A stretch of 64,000 bases of DNA from Lagierella massiliensis (GCA_030532135.1 JAUNLT010000001.1:1-64000); one strand, 5' to 3'; shown: positions 33,548-44,501, counted from the stretch's first letter. A program made the numbers and translations. The notes: generated by a model not told the origin, from the letters alone.

Positions 33548-36271
33548 ATGGAATTTTTTCAAAATTTATTTTCAAGAGGATCTGCAAAACAAGTTAAAAA
33601 AATTGAACCAATTGTAGATAAGATTGAAGCTCTTGATGAACAAATGCAAAAATTAACTGACGAAGAATTAAAAAATAAAACCGTTGAATTTCAAAATAGA
33701 TTAAAAGAAGGTGCTACATTAGACGACCTTTTAGTTGAGGCCTTTGCTGTTGTAAGAGAAGCTTCTTGGAGAGTTTTAGGTATGAAGCAGTATAGGGTAC
33801 AGCTAATTGGTGGAGTTATACTTCATCAAGGAAGAATAGCAGAGATGAAGACAGGTGAAGGAAAGACTTTAGTTGCAACTTTACCTGCGTACCTAAATGC
33901 TTTAACTGGAGAAGGAGTTCACATAGTAACTGTAAACGACTACCTAGCAAAGCGTGATATGGAGTGGATGGGAAAAGTTCACGAATTTTTAGGACTTAGC
34001 GTAGGTTGTATAGTTCATGGACTAGATAATGACGAGAGGAAGAAAAACTACAATTGTCACATTACTTATGGAACCAATAACCAATTTGGTTTCGACTACC
34101 TAAGGGACAATATGGTTATATATAAGGAAGATCAAGTACAAAGAGGTCTAAACTATGCAATAGTGGACGAGGTGGACTCTATACTTATTGACGAGGCGAG
34201 AACTCCTCTTATAATCTCTGGAATGGGAGATGAGTCTACAGATATGTATGTGAGAGCAGATAGATTCGTTAGAACTCTTACAGGAAGACTAATAGATCCC
34301 AACGAGGAAAAACAAGATATTTTTGACAAGGAAATAAAAGAAGAAACTGTTGATTTTGTAGTTGATGAAAAGAAAAAGACAGCATCTCTAACTGAAAAAG
34401 GTACTGCTAAGGCGGAAAAATACTTTGGACTTGAAAACTTATCCGATGTTTCAAATATGGAAACAGCACACCATATAAACCAAGCTCTTAAAGCTCATAA
34501 CACAATGAAAAAAGACATTGACTATGTACTCAAAGATGGTGAGGTTTTAATTGTAGATGAGTTTACAGGACGTATTATGGAAGGTAGAAGGTATTCAGAT
34601 GGTCTTCACCAAGCCATTGAAGCTAAAGAGGGAGTACAGGTACAGTCAGAATCAAAGACTCTTGCTACAATTACATTCCAAAATTACTTTAGAATGTATA
34701 ATAAACTTTCTGGTATGACTGGTACCGCTAAGACTGAAGAAGATGAATTTTCAGAAATATACAATATGGACGTTGTGGAAATCCCTACAAATAAGCCTGT
34801 AATAAGAGAAGATAATCATGATAGGGTTTATGTTAATACTGATGCAAAATACAAAGCTATTGTAGAAGAAGTAAAGAAAGTTCATAAAACGGGCCAACCC
34901 ATACTTGTGGGTACTGCCTCAATAGAAGTTTCTGAAATAATCTCTAAAATGTTAAAAAGAGAAAAAATTCCTCATGAAGTATTAAACGCTAAACACCATG
35001 AAAGGGAAGCCGAGATTGTAGCACAGGCGGGTACCTTTGGAAAAGTTACCATTGCAACCAATATGGCAGGACGTGGTACGGATATAATCCTTGGTGGAAA
35101 TGCAGATTTTATGGCAAAACACGATATGAAAAAACAAGGTTATGCAGATTATGTAATCGAAGCTTTAGATTCCTTTGTAGAAAGTGACGATGAAGAGGTA
35201 AGAGCTGCTAAAAAGGTATATCACAACTTATATGAAAAATATAAAGAGGGTACCGATGAAAATGCAAAGAAAGTTCTAGACTGTGGAGGACTTTATATAC
35301 TAGGTACTGAAAGACACGAGTCAAGACGAGTTGACAATCAGCTTAGAGGTCGTTCTGGAAGACAGGGAGACCCGGGAAGTTCAAGATTTTTTGTGTCTCT
35401 TGAAGATAATCTTATGAGGCTATTTGGTGGAGAGACAATTCAAAAATTTGCCGAGCGAGGAGATTTCCCTGAAGATGAACCTTTAGAATTTAAACCGGTA
35501 ACAAAAGCCATTGAAAGAGCACAGAAAAAGGTAGAGGTAAATAACTTTGGAATTCGTAAACACGTTTTACAATATGACGATGTTATGAATGTTCAAAGAA
35601 AGATAATTTATGGAGAGAGGGAAAGAGTTCTTCAAGGCGAGAATATGAAGGACTATATCCTAGAGATGCTACATGAGGTAATAAATTTAGCTGTTGACAA
35701 TTTCACTCAAGGTGGAGATAGTCCTGAATCTTGGGATATGGAAGGTTTGATTTTATATCTTAAGTCGGCGTTTATGCCAGAGGGATATCTAGAGTTTTCA
35801 GAGATTAGCTCATGGAAAAGAACAGATTTAAAGAAATATTTAATTGAAACAGCCACTAAAGCCTACAACGACAAAGAAGCTGAAATGGGTTCAGAAAGAT
35901 TTAGAGAGATTGAAAGAGTAATTCTTTTAATGGTGGTAGATAGAAAGTGGATGGACCATATTGATGCTATGGATCAACTTCGTCAAGGTATTGGTCTAAG
36001 ATCCTACGGACAACAAGACCCTGTAAGAGCCTATAATGAAGAGGGATTTGATATGTTTGAAGAGATGAATCACTCTATAAAAGAAGATACTTTAAAAGGG
36101 CTATTTAATGTTAGACCAGTGGAAGAAGTTGAAAGAAAGAAAGTGGCAAAAGAGACTAATACTTCTGAGGAACAGACTACCATTGTGAAGGGTAAAAAAA
36201 TAGGAAGAAATGATCCATGCCCATGTGGAAGTGGTAAAAAATACAAGAAGTGTTGTGGAAGAGATTTATAA
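33548..36271 (+). CDS. secA: Preprotein translocase ATPase SecA
   Basis: A 907-residue protein with the full SecA plan. Motifs: [18 protein letters not shown] (Walker A), [20 protein letters not shown] (DEAD-type Walker B), [13 protein letters not shown] and [16 protein letters not shown]. The C-terminal zinc motif is [15 protein letters not shown]. It drives preproteins through SecYEG. It lies four bases upstream of prfB, a common Firmicutes pair. GAGGTG precedes the ATG. Confidence 0.98.
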   Translation: MEFFQNLFSRGSAKQVKKIEPIVDKIEALDEQMQKLTDEELKNKTVEFQNRLKEGATLDDLLVEAFAVVREASWRVLGMKQYRVQLIGGVILHQGRIAEMKTGEGKTLVATLPAYLNALTGEGVHIVTVNDYLAKRDMEWMGKVHEFLGLSVGCIVHGLDNDERKKNYNCHITYGTNNQFGFDYLRDNMVIYKEDQVQRGLNYAIVDEVDSILIDEARTPLIISGMGDESTDMYVRADRFVRTLTGRLIDPNEEKQDIFDKEIKEETVDFVVDEKKKTASLTEKGTAKAEKYFGLENLSDVSNMETAHHINQALKAHNTMKKDIDYVLKDGEVLIVDEFTGRIMEGRRYSDGLHQAIEAKEGVQVQSESKTLATITFQNYFRMYNKLSGMTGTAKTEEDEFSEIYNMDVVEIPTNKPVIREDNHDRVYVNTDAKYKAIVEEVKKVHKTGQPILVGTASIEVSEIISKMLKREKIPHEVLNAKHHEREAEIVAQAGTFGKVTIATNMAGRGTDIILGGNADFMAKHDMKKQGYADYVIEALDSFVESDDEEVRAAKKVYHNLYEKYKEGTDENAKKVLDCGGLYILGTERHESRRVDNQLRGRSGRQGDPGSSRFFVSLEDNLMRLFGGETIQKFAERGDFPEDEPLEFKPVTKAIERAQKKVEVNNFGIRKHVLQYDDVMNVQRKIIYGERERVLQGENMKDYILEMLHEVINLAVDNFTQGGDSPESWDMEGLILYLKSAFMPEGYLEFSEISSWKRTDLKKYLIETATKAYNDKEAEMGSERFREIERVILLMVVDRKWMDHIDAMDQLRQGIGLRSYGQQDPVRAYNEEGFDMFEEMNHSIKEDTLKGLFNVRPVEEVERKKVAKETNTSEEQTTIVKGKKIGRNDPCPCGSGKKYKKCCGRDL

Positions 36272-36275
36272 TTTT

Positions 36276-37386
36276 ATGGATATTTATATAATTAATGAAG
36301 AAATAAAATCATTAAATAGTGATCTTGAAGAAGTCGGAGACTCTCTTTGACCTACCTAAAATGAGATTAAACCTAAAAGATTTGGAATCTAGCACTTTGG
36401 AAGAAGGTTTTTGGGACGATAGTGATAAAGCTCAAAATACTTTCTCCCAAATAAAATCCTTGAAGGAGAGTATTTTAGAATACGATCAATTAAGTGAAGA
36501 GGTAGAGGACTTAGAAACCTTAGTTGAGCTTGTCAAGGAAGAAGAGGCTTTAGAGTATGAATCTGAAATAGAACAAAAATTGAAAAGATTGAAAAAGAAA
36601 ATGAATAAAGTTAAATTAAAAACCATGCTCGATGGTGAGTATGACAAGAACAATGCTATCTTTTCAATTAATTCTGGGGCAGGGGGAACTGAAGCTCAAG
36701 ACTGGACAGAGATGTTACTTAGAATGTACAGTCGCTGGATAGACCAGAAAGGATACTCCTATTCTATTCTAGACTACAATCGTGATACGGAAGGCGGAAT
36801 TAAGTCTGTCACTTTAAGTGTTAAGGGAGTTTATGCTTATGGATATTTAAAGTCTGAAAAGGGTGTTCACAGACTGGTTAGAATTTCTCCGTTTGACTCT
36901 AATAAAAAAAGGCATACATCCTTTGCTTCCGTTGATGTATATCCCGAGATTAATGACAATGACGAAATCGAAATTGATCCAAATGACTTGAGAATTGACA
37001 CTTATCGAGCGAGTGGTGCAGGTGGACAGCACGTTAACACCACCGACTCGGCTGTTAGAATTACCCATATTCCTACGGGGGTAATGGTGCAATGTCAATC
37101 AGAAAGAAGTCAGATATATAATAGAGAGACTGCCATGAATATGTTAAAGGCAAGACTTATAGCTATTAAAGAAGAAGAAAATCGAGAGAAGATTGAAGAT
37201 ATCCAAGGTCAGTACAATAAAATAGCGTGGGGTTCTCAAATAAGATCCTATGTATTTCATCCATATAGTATGGCGAAAGACCATAGAACGGGATATGAGA
37301 CGGGAAATGTTCAAGCTGTAATGGATGGAGAAATTGATGATTTTATTGATGAGTTTTTGAAGGCTAAAGCGATAAAAAAGGACTAG
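36276..37386 (+). CDS. prfB: Peptide chain release factor 2, with programmed +1 frameshift
   Basis: Translation starts at ATG 36276 (MDIYIINEEIKSLNSDLEEV) and meets UGA at codon 25 (36348-36350) in the classic slippery context CTTTGAC. A +1 shift gives GAC at 36349 and runs to 37386, 369 residues. The shift is the family autoregulation: low RF2 slows stopping at UGA and favours the shift. An internal GGAG sits a few bases before the slip. The GGQ motif is in RASGAGGQHVNTTDSAVRITH. RF2 also competes with selenocysteine insertion at UGA. Confidence 0.96.
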
Positions 37387-37407
37387 AGCACTTAGGTGCT
37401 CTTTTTT
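37385..37407 (+). terminator. Terminator of secA-prfB
   Basis: AGAGCAC/GTGCTCT with a TTAG loop and a T-run. Confidence 0.92.
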
Positions 37408-37419
37408 ATGAGGTGAAAC

Positions 37420-39519
37420 TTGAATATAGATTTGAAAATAGCAAAAGAGCTAAAAATAACAGAAGAACAGGTGAAAAGTACTGTAAATTTAATAGATGAA
37501 GGAAATACAATTCCTTTTATTGCAAGATATAGAAAAGAAGTTACAGGAAATTTAAATGACGAACAGCTTAGAGAACTAGAAGAGTTATTAAAGTATCTAA
37601 GGTCATTGGAAGATAGAAAAAGCGATGTGATAAGACTTATAGATGAGCAGGGAAAACTGACACCAGAACTAAAAAAAGACATTGAAAATGCAGAGCTTTT
37701 AAAAGAAGTGGAAGATTTATATTTGCCGTATAAACAAAAAAAGAGAACGAGAGCTACTAAAGCAAGAGAAAAAGGGCTTGAACCTTTAGCAAATTTAATG
37801 TTAGATGAGAATGGAACGAAAGAGGAATTTGAAAAACTTTCCAATTCTCTTATTGATGAAGAAAAAGACGTTAAAAGTGCAGAAGATGCCATAAAAGGCG
37901 CTATGGATATAATAGCAGAAAAAATTTCAGAATCCATTGAGTTTAGAGACCTTCTTAGAAAATCAGCAAAAGAATCTGGTGGAATAATATCAAGTCAAAG
38001 TGGTGAAGATGAAAATAAGACCTATGAAATGTATTATGACTTTCTCGAGAGAATAAGACATTTAAAATCACATAGAATTCTTGCAATGTTTAGAGGAGAA
38101 AAAGAGGGAGTTTTAAAACTTAAATTTGATTTCAACGATGAGAGAAATATTGCTGAAATTTTGAGTCATTATGAATATTTAAAATCAAAGAATTATTATG
38201 ATTTTGTAAAAGAAGCAATAATTGATGGATATAAAAGACTTTTACTTCCCTCTATTGAAACAGAAGTCAAAAGTGAATTAAAGGAAAAAGCAGATAGAGA
38301 ATCCATAAAAGTATTTGGTAAAAATTTAAGGCCGTATTTAATGCAACCGCCAATTAAAGACTCGGTGGTAATAGGACTTGACCCTGGTTATAGAACCGGT
38401 TGTAAGGTTGCAGTTATTTCAAGTCATGGTAAAGTTCTCGATTACACAGCGATTTATCCAACTAAGCCAAAAGAAGATGTAGAAGGCTCAAAGAAGGTGT
38501 TAAGAGATTTTATAGAAAAATATAAAGTTAACTTGATTGCCATAGGCAATGGGACAGCTTCTAGAGAAACTGAAAATTTAGTTTCCGAACTAATTCAAGA
38601 ATTGAAGAAAGAAGATCTATACTATACTATTGTTAACGAAGCAGGTGCGTCAATTTACTCTGCGTCTAAGTTGGGACAGGAAGAATTTCCAGACCTTGAT
38701 GTAACAATTAGAGGTGCTATTTCCATTGCCAAGAGAATACAAGATCCTTTGGCAGAGCTTGTGAAGATTGAACCGGAACACTTAGGAGTGGGACAGTACC
38801 AACATGATGTTAACCAAAAAGAACTTAAGATTGCTCTTGAAAATGTGGTAGAAGATTGTGTAAATACAGTTGGAGTTAATGTAAATACAGCATCAGCTTC
38901 CCTTTTAAATTATGTATCAGGAATAGGAAAGTCTGTTGCAAAGAATATTGTTCAGTATAAAGAAGAAAATGGACCTTTTAAGAATAGGGAAGAATTAAAC
39001 AAGGTTAAAGGTTTTGGACCTAAGGCGTTTACCCAATGTGCAGGATTTTTAAGAATTCCAGAATCAAATAATATATTAGACAACACTGCAGTTCACCCTG
39101 AGAGCTACCATATAGCAAAAGAACTTTTAAATAGAGATCTTAAAAAAATACAGGTTTCCAAGGTTTCAAAAGAACTCAATATAGGTATTCCTACATTGGT
39201 AGATATTATAAAAGAGTTAAAAAAGCCAGGAAGAGATCCGAGAGATGAAATGCCAAAACCCATATTGAGATCCGATGTGCTATCAATTGACGACTTAGAA
39301 GAGGGAATGATACTTAAAGGTACTGTAAGAAATGTAGTAGACTTTGGTTGCTTTGTAGATATTGGAATTAAAAATGATGGACTTGTGCATATTTCACAGT
39401 TGTCTAATAAATACATTAAACACCCTTCAGATATGGTTGAAGTTTCGGATATTGTGGAAGTAAAAATTATAAGCATAGATAGAGAAACCGGTAGAGTTGG
39501 ATTAAGTATGAAAATTTAG
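37420..39519 (+). CDS. tex: Tex-family RNA-binding protein
   Basis: A 699-residue protein from TTG 37420 after GAGGTG. The order is the Tex plan: N-terminal helical domain (NTIPFIARYRKEVTG), YqgF/RNase H-like domain (VIGLDPGYRTGCKVAVI), helix-hairpin-helix repeats (ASLLNYVSGIGKSVAKNI) and a C-terminal S1 domain (GTVRNVVDFGCFVDIG). Tex binds nucleic acid and interacts with transcription. It sits after the secA-prfB terminator. Confidence 0.95.
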   Translation: MNIDLKIAKELKITEEQVKSTVNLIDEGNTIPFIARYRKEVTGNLNDEQLRELEELLKYLRSLEDRKSDVIRLIDEQGKLTPELKKDIENAELLKEVEDLYLPYKQKKRTRATKAREKGLEPLANLMLDENGTKEEFEKLSNSLIDEEKDVKSAEDAIKGAMDIIAEKISESIEFRDLLRKSAKESGGIISSQSGEDENKTYEMYYDFLERIRHLKSHRILAMFRGEKEGVLKLKFDFNDERNIAEILSHYEYLKSKNYYDFVKEAIIDGYKRLLLPSIETEVKSELKEKADRESIKVFGKNLRPYLMQPPIKDSVVIGLDPGYRTGCKVAVISSHGKVLDYTAIYPTKPKEDVEGSKKVLRDFIEKYKVNLIAIGNGTASRETENLVSELIQELKKEDLYYTIVNEAGASIYSASKLGQEEFPDLDVTIRGAISIAKRIQDPLAELVKIEPEHLGVGQYQHDVNQKELKIALENVVEDCVNTVGVNVNTASASLLNYVSGIGKSVAKNIVQYKEENGPFKNREELNKVKGFGPKAFTQCAGFLRIPESNNILDNTAVHPESYHIAKELLNRDLKKIQVSKVSKELNIGIPTLVDIIKELKKPGRDPRDEMPKPILRSDVLSIDDLEEGMILKGTVRNVVDFGCFVDIGIKNDGLVHISQLSNKYIKHPSDMVEVSDIVEVKIISIDRETGRVGLSMKI

Positions 39520-39582
39520 TTAATGACGTTTTTAAACATCTACTAAATTGACGAAAATTTTTTAATATAATTTTATATAAAG

Positions 39583-39624
39583 ACGGGACTAAGAAACTTG
39601 TAATTGCTATTAGTCCTGTTTTTC
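39583..39624 (+). terminator. Terminator of tex
   Basis: ACGGGACTAA/TTAGTCCTGT stem (one G-U pair), 17-base loop, TTTTT. Confidence 0.8.
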
Positions 39625-39874
39625 TATACTTAGTTTTATCCAAAATTCATTGAGTAGACTTAAGGTCTAAAGTATTAAATGATAGAAAAAATTGAAGATA
39701 TAATAAGGTGTAAAACAAAATTATAGAATAAGTCTAGAATATGTATTAAATACGTAAATTAATGTAAAGACAGACAAGGCTTTGATTTATATAATTTATA
39801 AAATTTGAGATTTATTGACCTTTATCATTTTATTCTATATAATCAAGCTGGAATAAAATAAATAGGAGGTACAA
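39625..39874 (+). promoter_or_regulatory. Intergenic stretch with promoter of the TDT transporter operon
   Basis: Apart from the promoter TTGACC (39815-39820), 17-bp spacer and TATAAT (39838-39843), the stretch is AT-rich without a gene. AGGAGG lies just before the ATG at 39875. Confidence 0.75.
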
Positions 39875-40810
39875 ATGACAAAGAATATTCCACTACCCAT
39901 AGTTGGACTAATCCTCGGTCTATTTGCCCTGGGAAACTTATTGCAATCGTATTCTGAAAAACTACGACTTTATATAGGAGTAGTTGGAGGGGTCTTATTA
40001 ATACTCTTCCTAGTACGATTATTTTCTAATGTGAACGTTTTTAAAGAAGAGATGAAAAATCCTGTAATGGCCTCTGTTTTTGGAACTTTTTCCATGGCCA
40101 TAATATTACTTGCAGGATACCTAAAGCCCTTTATAGGCAGTGCATCAAAATTTGTATTCTATTTAGGAATTTGTATCCATATTGTTATAATTATTTACTT
40201 TACGATGAAATTTATCCTAAATTATGATGTAAAAAAAGTATTTGCTTCCTACTACATAGTATATGTGGGAATTGTGGTGGGGTCAGTAGTTGCTCCTGCA
40301 TTTGAAGCACAAAAGCTCGGACGCATCTTCTTCTGGTTTGGACTTATAACCTTTGTAATACTTTTTATTAAAGTAAATCAAAGATACTTAAAAATTGGTC
40401 ACCCGGATAAACCGCTAGCACCTTTGTTTTGTATAACATGTGCACCTGCATCACTTTTACTTGCTGGATATACGCAATCTTTTGATAAAAAGAGTCTTCC
40501 AATGGTATTTACCTTAATGTTGGTAGCTCAACTTATTTACATCTATATACTTATTAAACTACCTGTATATCTTAAAGAAACTAAATTTTTTCCGTCCTAT
40601 TCTGCTTTTACATTTCCATTTGTAATAAGTGCAATAGGAATTAAAATGGCTACCGGGTTTTTAGTAAATTCAGGCAATATAGACAAGGTTTCCTTCTTAA
40701 AACCCGTATTACCGAAACTTGTTTTAGTTGAAACTATAATTGCAGTTATTTTAGTAACCTACACTTTAATAAGATATATAGGACATATGATAAACACCAA
40801 AGCTAATTAA
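39875..40810 (+). CDS. TDT-family transporter (TehA/SLAC1-like)
   Basis: A 311-residue protein with ten hydrophobic segments. The opening IPLPIVGLILGLFALGNLLQ and later blocks PVMASVFGTFSM and KPLAPLFCITCAPASLLLAGY match the TDT/SLAC1 anion channel family. Members export anions such as tellurite, sulfite, malate or formate. It is followed after 15 bases by a DUF169 protein in the same operon. The cargo is not evident. Confidence 0.85.
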   Translation: MTKNIPLPIVGLILGLFALGNLLQSYSEKLRLYIGVVGGVLLILFLVRLFSNVNVFKEEMKNPVMASVFGTFSMAIILLAGYLKPFIGSASKFVFYLGICIHIVIIIYFTMKFILNYDVKKVFASYYIVYVGIVVGSVVAPAFEAQKLGRIFFWFGLITFVILFIKVNQRYLKIGHPDKPLAPLFCITCAPASLLLAGYTQSFDKKSLPMVFTLMLVAQLIYIYILIKLPVYLKETKFFPSYSAFTFPFVISAIGIKMATGFLVNSGNIDKVSFLKPVLPKLVLVETIIAVILVTYTLIRYIGHMINTKAN

Positions 40811-40825
40811 ATTGAGGAGGATTTT

Positions 40826-41623
40826 ATGAATTACAAGGACAGTGTTAGTACGATTATTACCTACTTAGGACTTGAAAGAAAGCCGGTGGGAGTGAAGTTT
40901 TTCTTTACAAAAGAAGATTATGATAAATGTGATATCCCAGAAAGAGAAAGAAAGGTTACCTACTGTAACTCTGTAAATCTTGCTTCCCGAGGACAAGCTA
41001 TGAAACTTAGAAAAGAACATCAAGGGTGTTTTAACGGATCGGTTGCCCTAGGATTTAATCCTGCACCACCTAAAATGGCAAATGGAGAAGCGAGGGTGGG
41101 ACTTGGAATTTACAAAAATGTAGAAACCTCAAAATCAGTTTCAGATACAATGCAGTTTATGAAAAAACAGCCTTACGGACTTGTGGTAATGCCCTTAGAT
41201 ATGTATCAAGAAGATCCAGATACGGTAATAGTGGTAGGAAAGTCATACAATATTATGCGACTTATCCAAGGCTATTCATATCACCATGGTTACAGTCCCA
41301 ATATGCAAACCGTAGGACTACAAGCCATATGCCACGACCTTACAACTTATCCATACAACTCGGGAGATATTAACATAACATTCCTATGTCCCGGAACAAG
41401 ACTTGTAGCAAACTGGCAACAGGATGAAATTGGAATAGGAATGGCTTCAAAACACTGGTTTAACATAGTAGAAGGGGTCGTAAAAACCACCAATCCATTT
41501 GAAAGAGACAATAATAAGAGAGTTATTTCAGAAAGAATGAAAGAAAAAAATATGGATACATCAAATATCGAATTTGGTAAAAATTATGATGAAGGGGGAT
41601 ATTCAGGAGGAATTGTAGAATAA
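40826..41623 (+). CDS. DUF169 domain protein
   Basis: A 265-residue cytosolic protein. The start is YLGLERKPVGVKFFF, followed by a Cys-rich mid part (YCNSVNLAS, HQGCFNG), VVMPLDMYQEDPDTVIVVG and LQAICHDLTTYPYNSGDIN. I recognise it as DUF169, a family seen in anaerobes and of unknown chemistry; conserved Cys suggest a metal or redox site. AGGAGG precedes the ATG. It is co-transcribed with the TDT transporter. Confidence 0.85.
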   Translation: MNYKDSVSTIITYLGLERKPVGVKFFFTKEDYDKCDIPERERKVTYCNSVNLASRGQAMKLRKEHQGCFNGSVALGFNPAPPKMANGEARVGLGIYKNVETSKSVSDTMQFMKKQPYGLVVMPLDMYQEDPDTVIVVGKSYNIMRLIQGYSYHHGYSPNMQTVGLQAICHDLTTYPYNSGDINITFLCPGTRLVANWQQDEIGIGMASKHWFNIVEGVVKTTNPFERDNNKRVISERMKEKNMDTSNIEFGKNYDEGGYSGGIVE

Positions 41624-41637
41624 AAAACACTTGTAAG

Positions 41638-41681
41638 ACTCATTGAATTAGTTTTTAAAAAACTAATTTAATGAGTTTTTT
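41638..41681 (+). terminator. Long terminator hairpin after the DUF169 gene
   Basis: Near-perfect 19-bp arms (ACTCATT...TTTTT) with one G-U position, followed by T. Confidence 0.9.
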
Positions 41682-41986
41682 ATTGAATTTGAAACTTTGT
41701 ATATAGAGACTAAAAAATTCTACCAAGAAATAGAGAACGCAAGAGAATAAAATAAAGATAAAAAAGAAGAAGGGCTCTATTTGTCGTAGTGACGCTCCGA
41801 AATAAATTTTATAAAACTAAAGATTTGGACTATGTAAGTTGACATTTAAAAATTAAAATCTCATAACTAAACTAGAGTTAATTTTAGCAATTGTTGCAAC
41901 TTTTCAACGATTACTTATAACGTGTTTTAATAAGTGAAAATTATAGTAACATATAGTATAGAGTAGTAAGTACAAAGGAGGAATTT
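41682..41986. other. Intergenic stretch of unclear content
   Basis: About 305 bases, AT-rich. A short frame in 41765-41850 (FVVVTLRNKFYKTKDLDYVS) looks like coding debris. The small inverted repeat GCAATTGTTGC lies at about 41888. There is no clear gene. AAGGAGG before 41987 serves the next CDS. Confidence 0.45.
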
Positions 41987-42940
41987 ATGAAAATTACAGT
42001 TTTAGAACCTCTTGCGGTAAAAGAGGATATTTTAAGAAATATTTTTAAAGACCTTACTGACAAGGGACATGAACTTGAAATTTTTGACAGTATTTCAAAG
42101 GATGAAGAAGAACAAATTAAAAGAACTTCAGATACTGATATATTGGTGATTGCAAACTCTCCTCTAAGGGAAAAGGCAATTAGGTCTATGAAGAAATTGA
42201 AGATGATTTCTGTTGCATTTACAGGCTTTGACCACGTCGATATGGACGTTTGTAAAGAAAAAGGGATTGTGGTGTCCAATGCATCGGGATATGCCAATAC
42301 TTCTGTCGCAGAGCTTTCGGTGGGTTTTGCCATAGAGTTATTTAGAAATATTAAACAAATGGATAAAAAAACTAGAGAGTTTGAAACTAAAGCGGGATTT
42401 AGATTTAGACAGATTAAGGACAAAAACGTAGGAATTATAGGAACGGGAGCAATAGGTATTGAAACTGCAAAACTTTTTAGGGCATTTGGTGCAAATATTT
42501 TAGCTTATTCAAATAGAAAAAAAGAAGAGATATTAAAAATAGAAGGAAGGTATCTAAGACTTGAAGAACTCTTGAAGGCATCAGATATTGTTACAGTACA
42601 CCTTCCTTTTAATGAAAGTACGAAGAGGCTTATTGGAAAAAAGGAATTTGAACTAATGAAAAAAGATGCTATTTTTATAAATTGTGCAAGGGGTCAAGTT
42701 GTAGATAATGAGGCATTAAAAGATGCTTTAAATAAGGGTGAAATAGCAGGAGCGGGAATTGATGTATTTGATAAGGAACCTCCTCTTGATGAAAAAGATC
42801 CATTACTTGAGGCTAAAAACTGCATAGTTTCACCTCATATTGGCTACTTTACAGAAGAGGCTATGATTAGTAGAGCAGAAATTACGAAAAAAAACATTGA
42901 ATCCTATTTAGACAAAAAACCGATTAATGTGGTTTCTTAG
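41987..42940 (+). CDS. D-isomer specific 2-hydroxyacid dehydrogenase
   Basis: A 317-residue protein. The NAD-binding GIIGTGAIGIETAKLF is mid-protein, followed by DIVTVHLPFNESTKRLIG, FINCARGQVVDNEAL with the catalytic Arg, AGAGIDVFDKEPPL with the Glu, and VSPHIGYFTEEA with the His. This is the full set for a D-2-hydroxyacid dehydrogenase. The exact substrate (lactate, glycerate or phosphoglycerate) cannot be told. Confidence 0.93.
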   Translation: MKITVLEPLAVKEDILRNIFKDLTDKGHELEIFDSISKDEEEQIKRTSDTDILVIANSPLREKAIRSMKKLKMISVAFTGFDHVDMDVCKEKGIVVSNASGYANTSVAELSVGFAIELFRNIKQMDKKTREFETKAGFRFRQIKDKNVGIIGTGAIGIETAKLFRAFGANILAYSNRKKEEILKIEGRYLRLEELLKASDIVTVHLPFNESTKRLIGKKEFELMKKDAIFINCARGQVVDNEALKDALNKGEIAGAGIDVFDKEPPLDEKDPLLEAKNCIVSPHIGYFTEEAMISRAEITKKNIESYLDKKPINVVS

Positions 42941-42978
42941 TTAGAAAAATTTACTAAATATAGAATAGAAAACTGAAA

Positions 42979-43018
42979 TTACTAGATATATTTATCTAAT
43001 TTTAAATATATCTAGTAA
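42979..43018. repeat. Perfect 15-bp inverted repeat upstream of the ABC operon
   Basis: TTACTAGATATATTT at 42979-42993 and its exact complement at 43004-43018, with a 10-base loop. No T-run follows. It may be a weak terminator of the dehydrogenase or an operator for the next operon. Confidence 0.6.
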
Positions 43019-43050
43019 ATAACTAGTTAGAATTGTAAAGAGGGTGAATT

Positions 43051-43707
43051 ATGTTAAATAAAAAGAAGACAATTACGCTACTTATAATCTTTATTTTGAT
43101 TATTATAGCGGGGGGTTATATTTTCACAGGTGGTGGAGTATTACTCTCAAAAGTTAAAGTGGAAGGGAAAACTTTAAGATTAAGAGAAAATGATGGTGTT
43201 TTTGGGTTTACCAGTGGTGAAAAATATGAAGTGGGTGACATTATAGAAAGTAGGTACTTAAATGTAACATTAGATAATGTAGAAATCGCTGACAGTTTAG
43301 GAAATTTATTAATCATAGATAAAGAAGATCAAGACTTACTTGAAAAAGATAGAGTTAAAGAAGGGGATAAGCTAATAAGGCTTGACTTTACAATTGAAAA
43401 CAAGGGAGATTTTGAAGAAGAGATAAATTGGTATTCTAGTTTAAAATCACAGAATTTTTCAAGTTATGCTACTTTTACATCGGAAATAAATGAAGAAGAC
43501 AAGATTCACAACCCTTTTTTGGTAAAGATTAAACCAGGAGAAGTTAAGAAAAACTCCATTGGTTTTTTAGTTACAGACGATGAACTTAAAAACCAAATAG
43601 AAAATGTATTAAGTTATAGGATAATTCTACCTTTAAGAGAAAAGAGTAAAGATGATGAGGTAGATCAAGTAGAATATTTTTATTTTAACCCTAAAAGTGA
43701 AAAGTAA
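43051..43707 (+). CDS. Membrane-anchored protein of the ABC operon (DUF4352-like)
   Basis: A 218-residue protein with one N-terminal membrane anchor (ITLLIIFILIIIAGGYIF). The outside part has the beta pattern of DUF4352-type domains: EKYEVGDIIESRYLNVTLDNVEI, then RLDFTIENKGDFEEEI. A related protein is encoded at 45121 in the same operon. AGAGGG precedes the ATG. Such domains may bind the transported molecule or shield the membrane; this is inference. Confidence 0.75.
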   Translation: MLNKKKTITLLIIFILIIIAGGYIFTGGGVLLSKVKVEGKTLRLRENDGVFGFTSGEKYEVGDIIESRYLNVTLDNVEIADSLGNLLIIDKEDQDLLEKDRVKEGDKLIRLDFTIENKGDFEEEINWYSSLKSQNFSSYATFTSEINEEDKIHNPFLVKIKPGEVKKNSIGFLVTDDELKNQIENVLSYRIILPLREKSKDDEVDQVEYFYFNPKSEK

Positions 43708-43730
43708 AATAGGAAAGAAAGACTTATAAA

Positions 43731-44501
43731 ATGAAACAACTATCGGTGAATATATTAAAAAACAAATGGAAGCAATTTTTGCCTTTATTTTTTTTAGCTT
43801 TAATAACTGTAATTAAATTATCTTCTATTAGTGGTGGAAATCTTAAGGACTATTTCTTTTATTTTTATGAGGGAATGGATATGTTTGAACCTGGAGGTTC
43901 CCAAGTTTTTGAACTTCCATATCTATGGTTTTTACTTCATTCCTATATACTTTTTTTAGTGGGACGAGATTTAGGCGATGAACTTGATATTTTGGAGACT
44001 AAACTCTTGTTTGAAAAAGGAAGGGTTAAGTTTCGGTTTATAAAATTTTTTACAATACTTTTTAAAGCCATACTTTCTATAGTTATTTTTTTACTGTCAA
44101 TTGTATTATTTAAGGAGACGGTCGGACGTTTTGTTCCTGCTTTTGAAGGGGTAGAGTACTTTAACCAAGGAAATTTTCCCATGGAACTATACAATGATGA
44201 AGTATTGTATGAAACAATGGTTAAATCCGTTTTAGGGATTTTGATTTTTTCTGTTATTTTACAGCTAATTTCATATTTTATAGATGAGAGAATTAGTTTT
44301 ATTATGGTGAATTTAATTATGATATCGGGACTTTTTTTAGGCAAGTCCACTTTATTAATTAATGGGATGATGATTAGAAGATATAGTTATTCAGCTAATA
44401 TACTGTATTACATAGTGGTGTTATCTATTTTAATTGTAACTACGATTATGTTATTTAAAGCAAAAGAAAAAAATAAAGATTACTTAGGAGTTTTTAGATG
44501 A
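43731..44501 (+). CDS. ABC permease 1
   Basis: A 256-residue protein with six hydrophobic segments and a large extracytoplasmic loop after the first (FYEGMDMFEPGGSQVF). The layout is that of ABC-2 type permeases of BcrB/LanE kind; no sequence motif fixes the family. It starts 24 bases after the anchored protein and its stop overlaps the start of the ATPase gene (ATGA). Confidence 0.8.
   Translation: MKQLSVNILKNKWKQFLPLFFLALITVIKLSSISGGNLKDYFFYFYEGMDMFEPGGSQVFELPYLWFLLHSYILFLVGRDLGDELDILETKLLFEKGRVKFRFIKFFTILFKAILSIVIFLLSIVLFKETVGRFVPAFEGVEYFNQGNFPMELYNDEVLYETMVKSVLGILIFSVILQLISYFIDERISFIMVNLIMISGLFLGKSTLLINGMMIRRYSYSANILYYIVVLSILIVTTIMLFKAKEKNKDYLGVFR

Noticed and set aside
36319-37386. RF2 starting at 36319 as a normal ORF
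   Set aside because: The first 24 codons from 36276 match the RF2 N-terminus, and the CTTTGAC shift site joins the frames; the internal start has no ribosome-binding site.
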